Of a DNA stretch of 64,000 bases, positions 16,101 through 24,360 are shown piece by piece (within the stretch, counting starts at the first letter, position 1; each line of letters starts with the position of its first letter). The stretch spans positions 36,619 through 100,618 of the forward strand of contig JAPOYV010000040.1 of assembly GCA_026706385.1 (NCBI GenBank), in the 5' to 3' direction. This DNA comes from Gammaproteobacteria bacterium. Its GTDB lineage: Bacteria; Pseudomonadota; Gammaproteobacteria; Pseudomonadales; Azotimanducaceae. Made by a program: the position numbers and the translations under genes. The notes under the pieces were generated by a model. The model did not search any database. It saw only the letters and a program-made list of their open reading frames with translations, and was not told where the DNA came from.

Positions 16101-17698
16101 GCGAAGTGCGCAGCAAAGACCAAGCCGGCACCGGCCACCGCCAGCGCGGTACCGGATCGCACATCCGGCGTGGCAGCCATCGCCGCGACGACCACTATGG
16201 CCAATAAGGTCAGTCCGAAATCGCCGAGTGGCAGCCGCTCGCTGCCATGGCCGAGATGGGCGGGGAGCACCGTTTGGCACTCGATCAGCGAGAACACGAG
16301 GCAGCAGATGACCGTGGCGGCCATGACCCCGTATGCCTGGCCGATGGCGCCGGTGGCGAACATGACCGGCACAAACGCGACCACGGTCGTGATGACCCCG
16401 AAGGTCACTGGGACGAGCACATGCTGGGCGCCCTCGATGGCCCCCGCGAGCAGGCCGGAACCGCGCTGCTGGGCCGTGTACGCGGCCTCGCCCACGACGA
16501 CGGCGTCGTCCACGAGCATGCCGAGCGCGAGGATGAAGCCCATGACCGAAACGGCATTGATGGACAGACCCGCCCAATAGATCAGGAAAATCGCGCCGAG
16601 GAATGCGATGGGAATGCCGAGGGCCACCCAGAGCGCCAGGTGCGGGCGGAGGAACAGGGCAAGCAGCACGAGGACGAGAAGCAGACCCTGGATGCCGCTG
16701 TCCACGAGCGCGCGCATGCGCACGGACAGGATGATGGAATCGTCGCGCCAGATGGTCAGTTCGACGCCTTCCCCGTAGCGCCCAGCGGCACGCGCCACGT
16801 ACTGCCGCACCGACGCGCTGAGCTGTCGCACGTCCTGATCGCCAACCCGCGACACCTGGACGAGCACCGCCGGCTTGCCGTCGAAACGCTGCGACTGCCC
16901 CGTGTCCTCGAAACCGTCGACGACCCGGGCCACGTCTCGCACGAGCACCCGCGTGCCGTCCGGGCGCACCGTGACGACGAGGTCCTCCAGTTCGTGTCCC
17001 CAATAGGCCTGGCCTGTGGTGCGAAGCAGGATCTCCCCCTCAGCGGTCTTGACCGATCCGCCGGGGATGTCCAAAGACCGTGCGCGGAGCGCCGCCGCCA
17101 CGTCGTCGAAGGTTAGGCTGTTGCGTGACAGCGACTCCTCCGAGACTTCAACCGAGATCTCGTACGGCCGCACGTTCGCGAGCTCGGCGTAGGTGATGCC
17201 GGGCAGCGCGAGGATGTCGTCGCGGACGCGCCGACCGAGTTCCTTGAGCGTCCGCTCGTCCGTCGGGCCCGTGATCGCGATTTCCGCGACCACGTTGTTC
17301 GCCATGGCGAGCTGGACGATGGGCTTCTCCGCCTCCTGGGGGAACGTGTCTATGGCGTTGATCTGGTTCTCGACCTCGCCGAGCGTCTGGCTGCGGTCGA
17401 CATCGACCAGCAGTTCGAGGTGGACCGTGCACAGGCTCTCCGCCGCGACGGAACGGACCTCCTTGATTCCGGTGATGCCCTCGACGCGCTCCTCGATGCG
17501 GGCGCAGACGGCGGTCTCGACTTCCTCGGGTGCGGCGCCCAAGTACGGTACCGTGACGATGATGAGCGCCAGGTCGAAGTCCGGATACAGCTTGACCGGC
17601 ACGCGGTCGAGCGATGCGAGGCCCGCAAGCACGGCGAAACCCATGACCAGGTTGGCCGCCACATGATTGGTGGCGAACCAGGCGATCATCCGTTTCAT
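13121..17698 (-). CDS. RND efflux permease fused to a degenerate GlnE-like adenylyltransferase domain
   Basis: 1,525 residues in one open frame. Residues 1-1085 are an AcrB-type RND permease: N-terminal helix, porter repeats, TM4 with the proton-relay pair D397-D398 ('GMLVDDAVVVGEA'), second porter and C-terminal helix bundle. Residues about 492-536 add two extra hydrophobic helices between TM6 and TM7. Residues about 1140-1510 follow the second adenylyltransferase half of GlnE in order: 'IALVALDAAGRREF', 'LRLLFLYD', 'EGILFEAVPGY', 'LIHARVIEAEDGLGEEF', 'WDVAGLEGGLADI'. Catalytic residues are gone: GlnE's S-D-L-D is R-P-L-R (1259-1262), D-x-R-L-R-P is missing, and D-I-E-F is D-I-V-L. It is thus a pseudo-nucleotidyltransferase on the cytoplasmic side of an efflux pump, perhaps a sensor. 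The adaptor gene lies 34 bp upstream. Confidence 0.85.
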   Translation of the reverse strand: MKRMIAWFATNHVAANLVMGFAVLAGLASLDRVPVKLYPDFDLALIIVTVPYLGAAPEEVETAVCARIEERVEGITGIKEVRSVAAESLCTVHLELLVDVDRSQTLGEVENQINAIDTFPQEAEKPIVQLAMANNVVAEIAITGPTDERTLKELGRRVRDDILALPGITYAELANVRPYEISVEVSEESLSRNSLTFDDVAAALRARSLDIPGGSVKTAEGEILLRTTGQAYWGHELEDLVVTVRPDGTRVLVRDVARVVDGFEDTGQSQRFDGKPAVLVQVSRVGDQDVRQLSASVRQYVARAAGRYGEGVELTIWRDDSIILSVRMRALVDSGIQGLLLVLVLLALFLRPHLALWVALGIPIAFLGAIFLIYWAGLSINAVSVMGFILALGMLVDDAVVVGEAAYTAQQRGSGLLAGAIEGAQHVLVPVTFGVITTVVAFVPVMFATGAIGQAYGVMAATVICCLVFSLIECQTVLPAHLGHGSERLPLGDFGLTLLAIVVVAAMAATPDVRSGTALAVAGAGLVFAAHFAGALRKLGAAFARLQVLFESGLRWVIDNPFRRCAQGAAHWRLVTLIVALGALASAGSLVMGGHLPFSLRTPQKGDSVTARLTMPMGTSESTMARAVGLLADSAREIQRQLALDYGEPLVLHILEGVGGHVAGASRVAVVVDSTGPHLGEVTMQLTPGEGRVLTTDAVAARWREHAGLIPDAVELSFLTDRIAAEPAIDIRIGGTDWDELRAVATAIRSELASMPGVYDAADSLNTGKAEIKLSVTPAGEALGISLADLGRQVRQAFYGEEAQRIQRGADDVRIMVRYSEQERQSLESLYALRVRTPDGGEVPFRAVAEVESGRGFSSIARTNGTRFAWVTAEVDPTITSAAAVLSRLDAGFLQEATAPYPDVDYWFRSSQQQSELFASLGPLFVFVLLAIYALLALPLRSYTQPLIIMSVLPFALVGALWGHALVKTFGLVYGLSAASLFGVVAASGVVVNATLVLTHEVNRFRAGGASLSDALVNAAVSRFRPILITTVTTFAGLAPLMFSGSTQAQLLVPMATSLAFGILVSSVAALLFVPALWLVVNDIGSRTRRVTDLVGSSLGGSPRLSMWMSRYPYVQESLRTQEFTDLELPEDLDLDPQEAAIARQGLVRVYYQREFDAEEMRAQFGALAAKAPRTDDLVREARTWAEQRTFQLGVHMARGTMPAVDAARPLTDILCTTLGALAHAAKREFAAEYGSVPNSRIALVALDAAGRREFATGRPLRLLFLYDHDPLPPGVMPLTPDAWHQQLFGRLVVLIRALSPEGILFEAVPGYALQGGQAEQAHALTRIRQHFADSAPSADLRMLIHARVIEAEDGLGEEFEALRQSVLSRANDIAPITADIAVVRQSRPRPNGPWDVAGLEGGLADIVLAAEYLQLAGAAPETGVATLAETFGRARERGVLDDDSARDLLDSAALWRNLDGFFRMTCADVFDPGAATLEQRAIVAGMCGVATFEDVADAIAAASRRSARHLGALWSGLPRASTSR

Positions 17699-17732
17699 GG
17701 GCGACGCGACCGTTTCGTTGTCGCGGGTCGTG

Positions 17733-18971
17733 TCATGCGTCGCGTTCCGACCTCGCCGCCACGGGTCGGACCTGCTGTCCCTCGACGGCGTTGTCTAGCG
17801 TGGACAGGCAGATGGACTCCCCAGCGTCGATGGCGCCCCGGATGGTGTACTCGTCGCCAGTCGTGCGCAGCACGTCAACGTCGCGGAAAGACAGCCGGTT
17901 GTTGGCGTCGACGACGTAGATCCGATTGCCGCGCTGCAGCGCCGAACGCGGCACGACCAATGCTTCGTGCAACGGCTCGCCGTGGATCTCGGCCTCCACG
18001 AAGAGTCCGACGGTGAGCGGCGGCAAGCCGGCCGTCGGGTCGTACGGCCTCGGTACCTGGGCGACGAGGTTGACCATGCGCGTACGCGGGTCAAGCTCGC
18101 CTTCCGTGCGCACGATCCGCGCCTCCCAGGCGTGCTCCGCGCCGGCGAAACGCGCTTTCAAGACCACCCGCGGCAATTGCGACGCACTGGCTCCGACGCG
18201 CGCCAGGGACAGCGGCAGAAAGGCCAGATCCTCATCCCGTACCGGGAGGCGGACCTCGGCGAAGTCGACCGAGTAGAGCGTCGCGATGGATTCGCCGCGG
18301 TTGACGAACTGGCCGGCGTCGACGCGCTCGCTACGCACGCGGCCGTCGAACGGTGCGGTCATGCGCGTGCGTTCCAGGTCCCGCGCCGCCCGGGCGACCC
18401 GTGCCGTCGCTTCGCGGAGGGAGGCGCGCGCGATCGTGAGCCGGTTCAGTGCATCGTCGTGGCGCGACTCGCTGATGGACTGGGACTCACGCAACTCCTC
18501 GTGCCGCTCATACGCCTTCTCGGCGTTCGCGAGTTCGCTCTCCGTCGATGCCAGATGGGCGCGCGACCGTTCCAAGGCGACCTCGTAGTCGACCCGCTCG
18601 ATCTCGACCAGGACATCGTCCTTCTCGAAGAACCCGCCCGAGACCATTGAATCGGCCACCGATACGACCCGACCGGCAACCTCCGAGACCAGGTTGCTTT
18701 CGGTCTTCGGTACGACGGCGCCGTGTGCGGCGACGGTCGTTTGCACGGTGTCCGGGTTCGCCGTCATCGTGCGCACCATCGGGATGCTCGGGGGCGGCGG
18801 GACTGGCTCGAGTTCCGGGCCGCTCACGAAGATGACCGCCGCCAGCCCCAGACCAGCGGCACCTGCGAGGACGGGTGCGAGGAATCGGCGGATCACGAGA
18901 GCCAGCGGCCGTGGCCGGCCGCCGCGGCTGCCTTCATGGGCCGAGCGAGTTGCGCATGCTGGACCATGCAT
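17733..18971 (-). CDS. RND efflux periplasmic adaptor (membrane fusion protein)
   Basis: 412 residues. After an Arg-rich start, one N-terminal membrane segment (about residues 30-50) anchors the protein. Then come a biotinyl-lipoyl half ('NLVSEVAGRVVSV'), a coiled coil rich in Ala/Glu (about residues 130-200), the second lipoyl half ('MTAPFDGRVRSERVDAGQFV') and a beta-barrel domain. This is the usual HlyD/AcrA-type order. It bridges the RND permease and an outer-membrane channel; no TolC-like gene is in the window. It is the first gene of a two-gene operon, divergent from the alpha/beta hydrolase at 19078. Later in-frame starts are possible because the first 25 residues are not conserved-looking. 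Confidence 0.87.
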   Translation of the reverse strand: MHGPACATRSAHEGSRGGRPRPLALVIRRFLAPVLAGAAGLGLAAVIFVSGPELEPVPPPPSIPMVRTMTANPDTVQTTVAAHGAVVPKTESNLVSEVAGRVVSVADSMVSGGFFEKDDVLVEIERVDYEVALERSRAHLASTESELANAEKAYERHEELRESQSISESRHDDALNRLTIARASLREATARVARAARDLERTRMTAPFDGRVRSERVDAGQFVNRGESIATLYSVDFAEVRLPVRDEDLAFLPLSLARVGASASQLPRVVLKARFAGAEHAWEARIVRTEGELDPRTRMVNLVAQVPRPYDPTAGLPPLTVGLFVEAEIHGEPLHEALVVPRSALQRGNRIYVVDANNRLSFRDVDVLRTTGDEYTIRGAIDAGESICLSTLDNAVEGQQVRPVAARSERDA

Positions 18972-19077
18972 CGAAGTTAGGCGTCTTTCGATGTGCGTTC
19001 AAGTCCGCGAGTCCGTGCGGCGAATCCCGCGCGTTGCGTCGTGGTACGGTCGCCGCACTGATGCCCAAGGTGCTGGC

Positions 19078-20031
19078 GTGGACAACGGACCCACGATCTG
19101 GGAGATCCCGCAGCCGCGATCGACTTTCACGGTGCGCCTCGACGACGGCGGCCTGACCACGGTACGGCGGCATGGCAACCCGACTGGCCCATGCCTCGTT
19201 CTCAGCCACGGCACCGGACTCGCAATCGACCTCTACGTGCCGTTCTGGTCGGCGCTGCTCGCCGACTTCGACGTCTACGTCCACGACATCAGGAACCACG
19301 GCTGGAATGCCGTCGGCGCATTGGCGAACCACACGATCCCGGCTTTCGCGCGCGATCACGCGCGAATCGTCGCGGCCATCAGCCGGCGTTGCGGGACGAA
19401 GCCGAAGATCGGGATCTACCACTCTCTCGCGGCGATGGCGGCACTCGTGTCGCTCACCGGGACCGGCCGAGCGACGAACGTCCCCGCTCAGGGTCCCGTC
19501 CTGGATGCACTCGTGCTGTTCGACCCGCCGCTTTTCATGCGCGGTGTCGCCGACGACGTCTTCTTCGGCCTCGCGGAGGTCGCGGCGGTGAAGACCCGCC
19601 GCAAACGGGCGCGATTCACGACCAGGGCCGAGTTCGCGGGGCGCGTGGCCCGCGCCGCCAGGTTCGCCCAGGTCGTGCCCGGCGTGTACCACCTGATGGC
19701 CCGGACGATGCTCCGCGAATGCGTTGACGGGCCGGGATACGAGCTAAGCTGTCCACCCGAGTACGAGGCCCGTGTCTTCGCGGACGCGCGCCGGTGGACG
19801 CCGCGGGTGGACTTCGCCGGCATCGGCTGTCCGGTGAAGGTCATCGCGTCAGATCCGAGCAACCCGACGGCCTACCTGCCGTCGCTGGACGACCACCAAC
19901 TCGCAGTCGTCGAGTACGAGACCATTCCCGGGACCACGCACTTCCTGCAGCTTGAGGCTCCAGCCGCGTGCGTCCGCGCCGCGCTCGCTTACCTCCGCCG
20001 ACGTGGCCAAATGGGCGACGTCGAAACCTGA
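19078..20031 (+). CDS. Alpha/beta hydrolase, copy 1 (Y-H-S-L nucleophile elbow)
   Basis: 317 residues from GTG 19078 (reads V-D-N-G-P-T-I-W). The start is set by alignment with its paralogue at 23437, which begins similarly with E-A-L-W-N-V-P-E-P. Fold marks: 'LVLSHGTGLAI' oxyanion loop, 'HDIRNHGWN', nucleophile S116 in 'GIYHSLAAMAAL', and the late His in 'PGTTHFLQLE'. The elbow is Y-H-S-L instead of the common G-x-S-x-G. The two paralogues bracket the NCS2, amidohydrolase and ACP genes next to the PKS, so a hydrolase/thioesterase role is possible. Its 3' end overlaps the convergent NCS2 gene by about 40 bp. Confidence 0.8.
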   Translation: MDNGPTIWEIPQPRSTFTVRLDDGGLTTVRRHGNPTGPCLVLSHGTGLAIDLYVPFWSALLADFDVYVHDIRNHGWNAVGALANHTIPAFARDHARIVAAISRRCGTKPKIGIYHSLAAMAALVSLTGTGRATNVPAQGPVLDALVLFDPPLFMRGVADDVFFGLAEVAAVKTRRKRARFTTRAEFAGRVARAARFAQVVPGVYHLMARTMLRECVDGPGYELSCPPEYEARVFADARRWTPRVDFAGIGCPVKVIASDPSNPTAYLPSLDDHQLAVVEYETIPGTTHFLQLEAPAACVRAALAYLRRRGQMGDVET

Positions 20032-21764
20032 CCGCAATCCCGCTGCCATCGCCCGGCGGCGCGCAGATCCGCCCGAACCGTTAGGATGCCGACATCGTGG
20101 TATTGGCGATGCTCCACCGATGTCGCGAGCCCACGCAAGAGCCGCAGCGACAAGTCGTTCTCCGGCAGCGTAGCGACGTCCTTGTCGAGCACGGCCATCA
20201 GGTCGGCAACATTGTCGCCTTGCGCGTGGCTCACGAACTCGAGCACGGCGATACCTTCGTCCACGGCGGCGCTCAGGCGCAGTCGGCGAGGTGCAACCTC
20301 GTCCGCCGCGCCCTCGGCGAGCGTGGCCAGCGTCTCTTCACAGATCAGCCGTAGGCGGTTCGTCTGCGCCGCGTTCCAGCCGTGGCGTTCCGCCCATCGG
20401 TCGGCGAACGCCAAGACAGTGGGTAGCGCCGAGTCGTCGAACTCCGTGGCAAGACGGGTGCGACGGAGGCTGATGACGTCGCCCAACACCGTGAGCAGGA
20501 TCGCCGTGCCGCCACCCGCCGTGATGCCACTCCCCAGTATGGAAGCCCAGAAGCCCGTGCCGGTGGGGATCATCCCGAACTCGAAGCCGACGCCGAGGAA
20601 GAACGACACGCCGACGACGAATACGTGGCGCTGCGACGACCCGCCTTGTGCGACGAGCGAGATGCCTTGCGCGAACATCATGGCGGCGAGGACCGTCAGG
20701 AAGGCACTCACCACGGGTTTGGGAATCGCGAAGAACAGCGCGGAGAGTTTCGGCAGGAACGCCATCGCCACGAACAAGGCGCCGGTGTACAACCCCACGC
20801 GGCGAGCGGCAACGCCCGTCAAGGCCGTCAGGGTCACGGTGCTCGGGTAGGTCAGCGAGGGCATGATCGCCGCCAAGCTGTAGAGGATGTTGCCCAAGCC
20901 GTCACCGGTAAGCACGTTCTGAACCGCGCGGTAGTCCACGGCTCGACGGCGGCGCCACGAAACCTGTTGGATCGTGACCGCCTGGCCGAGCGTGCCGATC
21001 ACCGTGGACAATGTGACGACGACGTAGGCGGGCAGCAGGCTCCAGAAAGCCGGCCCGAAGTCGAGCCCGAACCCCGGCCAGCGGCCGGGAATGCCGATCC
21101 AATCGGCCCGGGCGATGGGCGAGAGGTCGAAGAACCCAAGCAGGGCGGCCGCCACGCAGCCCGCCACCGCGCCGACCAGGACCGCCCACATGCGCCAAGC
21201 CGCCGAGGGCTGGAAGATCACGGCGCCGACCGCCACCATCGTCAACGCCGCGACAGCGAGCGACTCCCCCGTCGACGTCCCGGCGGGCACGTCCTCGATC
21301 GTGCCGAAGATCACCGGCATGAGCGTGACGGGGATCAGCATGTAGAAGATGCCGGACACCGTCGGCGTGACGATGCGTCGCAGCCACGACAGTCGAAGTG
21401 CCATTAGGATCCGGACCAGCGACGTCGCGAGTCCGAGGGAGATCACGAGGGGCGGTCCGCCCTCCACCAGCGCCAAAGTGACCAGGGGAATGAACGCAAA
21501 CGAGCTGCCAGCAGTGATCCGGTAGCCCGCGCCGACGCGCCACACCTGTACGGCCTGCAGGATCGTGCCGAGCCCGGCAAGCAGCATCGCCGCGAACACC
21601 GCCCATTGCGCGTATTCGTCGCTCATGTCCGCAGCCTGGGCCACGACCAGGGGCGACAGCGCAATCGGCCCTACCGTCAAGAGGCAGGTCTGGAACCCCA
21701 TGCTCCAGGACACCAGTTGCGGCGGGGATTCGGGCGGTTCGTAACGAACCGTATCGTCACTCAT
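19989..21764 (-). CDS. NCS2-family (xanthine/uracil-type) permease with C-terminal degenerate HATPase domain
   Basis: 591 residues from ATG 21764, chosen because GGGAGG lies 10 bp upstream; an ATG at 21788 would add eight residues. Residues 1 to about 430 form 12-14 membrane helices with NCS2 features (N-terminal 'LVSWSMGFQTCLLTVGPIALSPLVV', given here by position as residues 17-41; 'GDGLGNILYSLAAIMPS' as the conserved helix-8 region). Residues about 440-575 resemble an anti-sigma/histidine-kinase ATPase: 'LRLICEETLATLAEG' in place of the N-box, a strand 'GIAVLEFVSHA', and 'LRLLRGLATSVEHRQ' near the end. The N-box Asn is Thr and no D-x-G-x-G box is seen, so ATP binding is doubtful. Probably a purine-type transporter with a cytoplasmic regulatory domain. 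Confidence 0.8.
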   Translation of the reverse strand: MSDDTVRYEPPESPPQLVSWSMGFQTCLLTVGPIALSPLVVAQAADMSDEYAQWAVFAAMLLAGLGTILQAVQVWRVGAGYRITAGSSFAFIPLVTLALVEGGPPLVISLGLATSLVRILMALRLSWLRRIVTPTVSGIFYMLIPVTLMPVIFGTIEDVPAGTSTGESLAVAALTMVAVGAVIFQPSAAWRMWAVLVGAVAGCVAAALLGFFDLSPIARADWIGIPGRWPGFGLDFGPAFWSLLPAYVVVTLSTVIGTLGQAVTIQQVSWRRRRAVDYRAVQNVLTGDGLGNILYSLAAIMPSLTYPSTVTLTALTGVAARRVGLYTGALFVAMAFLPKLSALFFAIPKPVVSAFLTVLAAMMFAQGISLVAQGGSSQRHVFVVGVSFFLGVGFEFGMIPTGTGFWASILGSGITAGGGTAILLTVLGDVISLRRTRLATEFDDSALPTVLAFADRWAERHGWNAAQTNRLRLICEETLATLAEGAADEVAPRRLRLSAAVDEGIAVLEFVSHAQGDNVADLMAVLDKDVATLPENDLSLRLLRGLATSVEHRQYHDVGILTVRADLRAAGRWQRDCGQVSTSPIWPRRRR

Positions 21765-21833
21765 CTCCTGCAAACCTCCCAACAGCAAGCGCCGGCTGAT
21801 ACGATCCGTTCACGCGCAGTCTACGCGAGATTC

Positions 21834-22964
21834 ATGAACACACAGACCGACAGCGCCGTGCTGCGCTCTGCCGATTCGCACATCATCGAACCGGCCGACC
21901 TGTGGCAGACACGGGTACCGAAATCGCTGCGTGACCGCGCGCCCCACGTCGTCGACAGCGTCGACTCGCTGCGCGGCAAGGTCGAGGGCGAGTGGATGGT
22001 CTGCGAAGGCCTGGTGCCGCAACGCATCGCAGGCTTCGCCGCTGCGGATGTCGCCGACCCGAGAACGCGCGCCGACGCCGACCGACGCGGCTATGCGGAA
22101 ATCCGACCCGGTGCCTGGAACCCGGTCGAGCGCCTCAAGGACCAGGACGTCGACGGGGTCGGATTCGAGGTCGTCTACCCATCGATGGGGCTGCCCATGT
22201 TCGGCATCCCCGACACCGACCTCCAGTACGCCGTGTTCGCCGCGTACAACGACTGGGTCGCCGAGTTCACCGCGTACGATCCGCGCCGAATGCTCGGCAT
22301 CGGCATGATCTGCCTCGATACCATCGATCGAGCCGTTGCCGAACTCGAGCGCGTCGCCAAACTCGGCTTGCGCGGCGCCATGATCGCGGTGGACCCAGGC
22401 AAGCCCAACTACGGCAGCGCCCGCTACGACAAGGTGTGGGCCGCCGCGAGCGCCCTACGGTTGCCGCTCAGCATGCACATCTTGACGCGGCGGGAAGGCG
22501 CCGGCTACCACCGCCTGCCTTTCCTGATGACGTGGATGGGGCATTCGCATCCCGTGCAACTGTCCATCACGGCGATGCTCGTGAGCGGTGTCTTCCACCG
22601 TTTCCCGGACTTGAGGATCGTGTCCGTGGAGAACGACATCGGCTGGGTTCCGCACTACCTCTACAAGCTCGAGGACGCCTTCGAGCAGTTCCGGTACTTC
22701 CTCGGTTACGACCTGCCCGACTCACCCATTGAGTACTTCCACCGCAACGTCTGGTTCACGTTCCAGGACGACCCCATCGGTGTCCAGCACCTGGACATGA
22801 TCGGGACACACCAAGTGATGTGGGGTTCGGACTATCCGCACGGGGATTCGACCTGGCCAAAGAGCCAGGAGACCGTCGCCCGGAACTTCGATGGCATGCC
22901 GGCCACGGTGGTTCGACAAGTCACCTTCGACAACGTCACCGCGTTGTACGGCTTGGACTCTTAA
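21834..22964 (+). CDS. Metal-dependent hydrolase of the amidohydrolase-2 family
   Basis: 376 residues from ATG 21834. The first strand carries 'SADSHIIEPADLW' (D14, H16), the short form of the amidohydrolase HxH motif typical of decarboxylase-like TIM barrels. A central His lies in 'PLSMHILTRR' and the late catalytic Asp in 'MWGSDYPHGDSTWP'. Length and motif spacing match the ACMSD-like amidohydrolase-2 group, which includes decarboxylases and hydrolases of small aromatic acids or lactones. It begins 69 bp from the divergent NCS2 start and converges on the ACP gene. Substrate unknown. Confidence 0.82.
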   Translation: MNTQTDSAVLRSADSHIIEPADLWQTRVPKSLRDRAPHVVDSVDSLRGKVEGEWMVCEGLVPQRIAGFAAADVADPRTRADADRRGYAEIRPGAWNPVERLKDQDVDGVGFEVVYPSMGLPMFGIPDTDLQYAVFAAYNDWVAEFTAYDPRRMLGIGMICLDTIDRAVAELERVAKLGLRGAMIAVDPGKPNYGSARYDKVWAAASALRLPLSMHILTRREGAGYHRLPFLMTWMGHSHPVQLSITAMLVSGVFHRFPDLRIVSVENDIGWVPHYLYKLEDAFEQFRYFLGYDLPDSPIEYFHRNVWFTFQDDPIGVQHLDMIGTHQVMWGSDYPHGDSTWPKSQETVARNFDGMPATVVRQVTFDNVTALYGLDS

Positions 22965-22982
22965 GCCGGTTGCCGGGCTTAC

Positions 22983-23005
22983 GGGGGATGCGCAAGGCAT
23001 CCCCC
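22983..23005. terminator. Bidirectional terminator-like hairpin
   Basis: Perfect 9-bp stem GGGGGATGC / GCATCCCCC with loop GCAAG, placed between the convergent amidohydrolase (stop 22964) and ACP (end 23017). No T-run on either side, so termination may need Rho or it may protect 3' ends. Confidence 0.55.
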
Positions 23006-23016
23006 ATGAGCGGACG

Positions 23017-23247
23017 CTACCCGGCGAGGCCCGCGACGACCTTGGCGAGCTTGCGCATGGTGTCCACCTCCGCCAGGTCTTCAGGCGGAATCTCGATGCC
23101 GAACTCCTTGTCCAGCAGCTTGATGAAGGCGACCGCGTCCATGGACGAGACGTCCGACTCCCCGAACGTGAGGTCCCAGTCCGGATCACGGCCCAGATCG
23201 AGGTTCTCCTGGGCGAGTTCAAAAATGCGTTCTTCGACAGTTGCCAT
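23017..23247 (-). CDS. Stand-alone acyl carrier protein
   Basis: 76 residues from ATG 23247; acidic, four-helix pattern. The phosphopantetheine serine is in 'ESDVSSMDAVAFI' (the S-M-D serine in the position of the usual D-S-L), followed by the recognition helix 'FIKLLDKEFGIEIPPEDL'. It is a soluble carrier for acyl chains as thioesters. The serine environment V-S-S-M-D differs from housekeeping AcpP (G-A-D-S-L-D). With the reducing PKS encoded 1.1 kb away on the same strand, it is likely a dedicated carrier for this pathway, either loading or accepting the product. No holo-ACP synthase is in the window. Confidence 0.85.
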   Translation of the reverse strand: MATVEERIFELAQENLDLGRDPDWDLTFGESDVSSMDAVAFIKLLDKEFGIEIPPEDLAEVDTMRKLAKVVAGLAG

Positions 23248-23436
23248 GTGTTTATTTCCCGTGAATTGGTTCAGATGTTGGCGAGCCACACGCCCGCGAA
23301 GAGTGAGCGTAGCACAATGAACCACCAGCACATGGGCATGGGGTGCAACACCTCGTGATACGCTCGCGACTTGCGAGGGCGGGGGCTGGCTTCCCAATCT
23401 CGCGGTGACAACCGCATCCCCCGCGGGGGCTCAATC

Positions 23437-24360
23437 GTGACCAACGAAGCTCTCTGGAATGTCCCAGAGCCGAATTCGACCCGCGTGGTCCAACTGGACT
23501 ACCGTGCTGTCGCTACGTTGCGTCGGCACGGTAACCCGGACGGACCGCGCCTCGTTCTAGGCCACGGCAACGGCTTGGCCATCGACGCCTACTACCCGTT
23601 CTGGTCGCTGCTCCGCGACGACTTCGACATCATCCTCCACGACCTGCGCAACCACGGCTGGAATAGCCGGACGGGTCTCGAACATCACGACATCCCGACC
23701 TTCATCGCCGACCACAACCGCGTGCTCAACGCCATCGATGCAAGCTTCGGCGCGAAGCCCAAGGTCGGCGTCTACCATTCGCTCTCGGCGCTGATCGCCC
23801 TGCTCTCCCTATCGTCGCTGATGGCACCCGACGAAGAGCGTCCCGCGGTCTCGGCGCTTGTGCTTTTCGACCCGCCTTTGTACAAGCCGGGCGCCTCGGA
23901 GGCGAGGTTCGACGAGTCGGCCGAACGTCTGGCCCGCGGCACGAGACGGCGCACGGAGCGGTTCGATTCGCCAGCGCAATTCGTCGAGCTGCTGCGCTAC
24001 TCGCCCAGTTACTTTCGCGTCGTACCGGGGACGCTAGAGCTGATCGCGCGGACCACCCTGCGGGAGGACCGCGACGGCGAGGGGTTTGAACTGTGCTGCC
24101 CGGCGGAATACGAAGCGCGCATCGTCGAGTACGTCAGAAGCTACGCGGGCCTGGTCGACTTCGAACATCTTCCCTGCCCGATCAAGGTGGTCGGCGCCGA
24201 TCCGACGGTGCCGTATTCGTACCTGCCGACGCTCGACCTCGCCGAGATGGGCACAGTCGACTACGACTTCCTCCCCGACGCCACGCACTTCCTGCAACTC
24301 GAGCAGCCGCAGGCGTGCGTGGAGGCGGTCCGATCGTTCCTCGAAGAGCTCGGCCGCTAG
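23437..24360 (+). CDS. Alpha/beta hydrolase, copy 2 (paralogue of 19078-20031)
   Basis: 307 residues from GTG 23437. It aligns with copy 1 over nearly its full length: 'RRHGNPDGPRLVLGHGNGLAID', 'HDLRNHGWN', nucleophile S115 in 'GVYHSLSALIALLSL', and 'PDATHFLQLEQPQACVEAV' at the C-terminus (each shared in part with copy 1). The catalytic Asp is probably in 'LVLFDPPL' or the later 'GADPTV' turn. The stop overlaps the 3' end of the convergent PKS gene by 4 bp. Proximity to the PKS and ACP, and the lack of a thioesterase domain in the PKS, make this the best local candidate for product release; that is inference. Confidence 0.8.
   Translation: MTNEALWNVPEPNSTRVVQLDYRAVATLRRHGNPDGPRLVLGHGNGLAIDAYYPFWSLLRDDFDIILHDLRNHGWNSRTGLEHHDIPTFIADHNRVLNAIDASFGAKPKVGVYHSLSALIALLSLSSLMAPDEERPAVSALVLFDPPLYKPGASEARFDESAERLARGTRRRTERFDSPAQFVELLRYSPSYFRVVPGTLELIARTTLREDRDGEGFELCCPAEYEARIVEYVRSYAGLVDFEHLPCPIKVVGADPTVPYSYLPTLDLAEMGTVDYDFLPDATHFLQLEQPQACVEAVRSFLEELGR

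Noticed and set aside
22983..23005. Intrinsic terminator with T-tract
   Set aside because: The stem is excellent but there is no T-run, so it is reported only as terminator-like.
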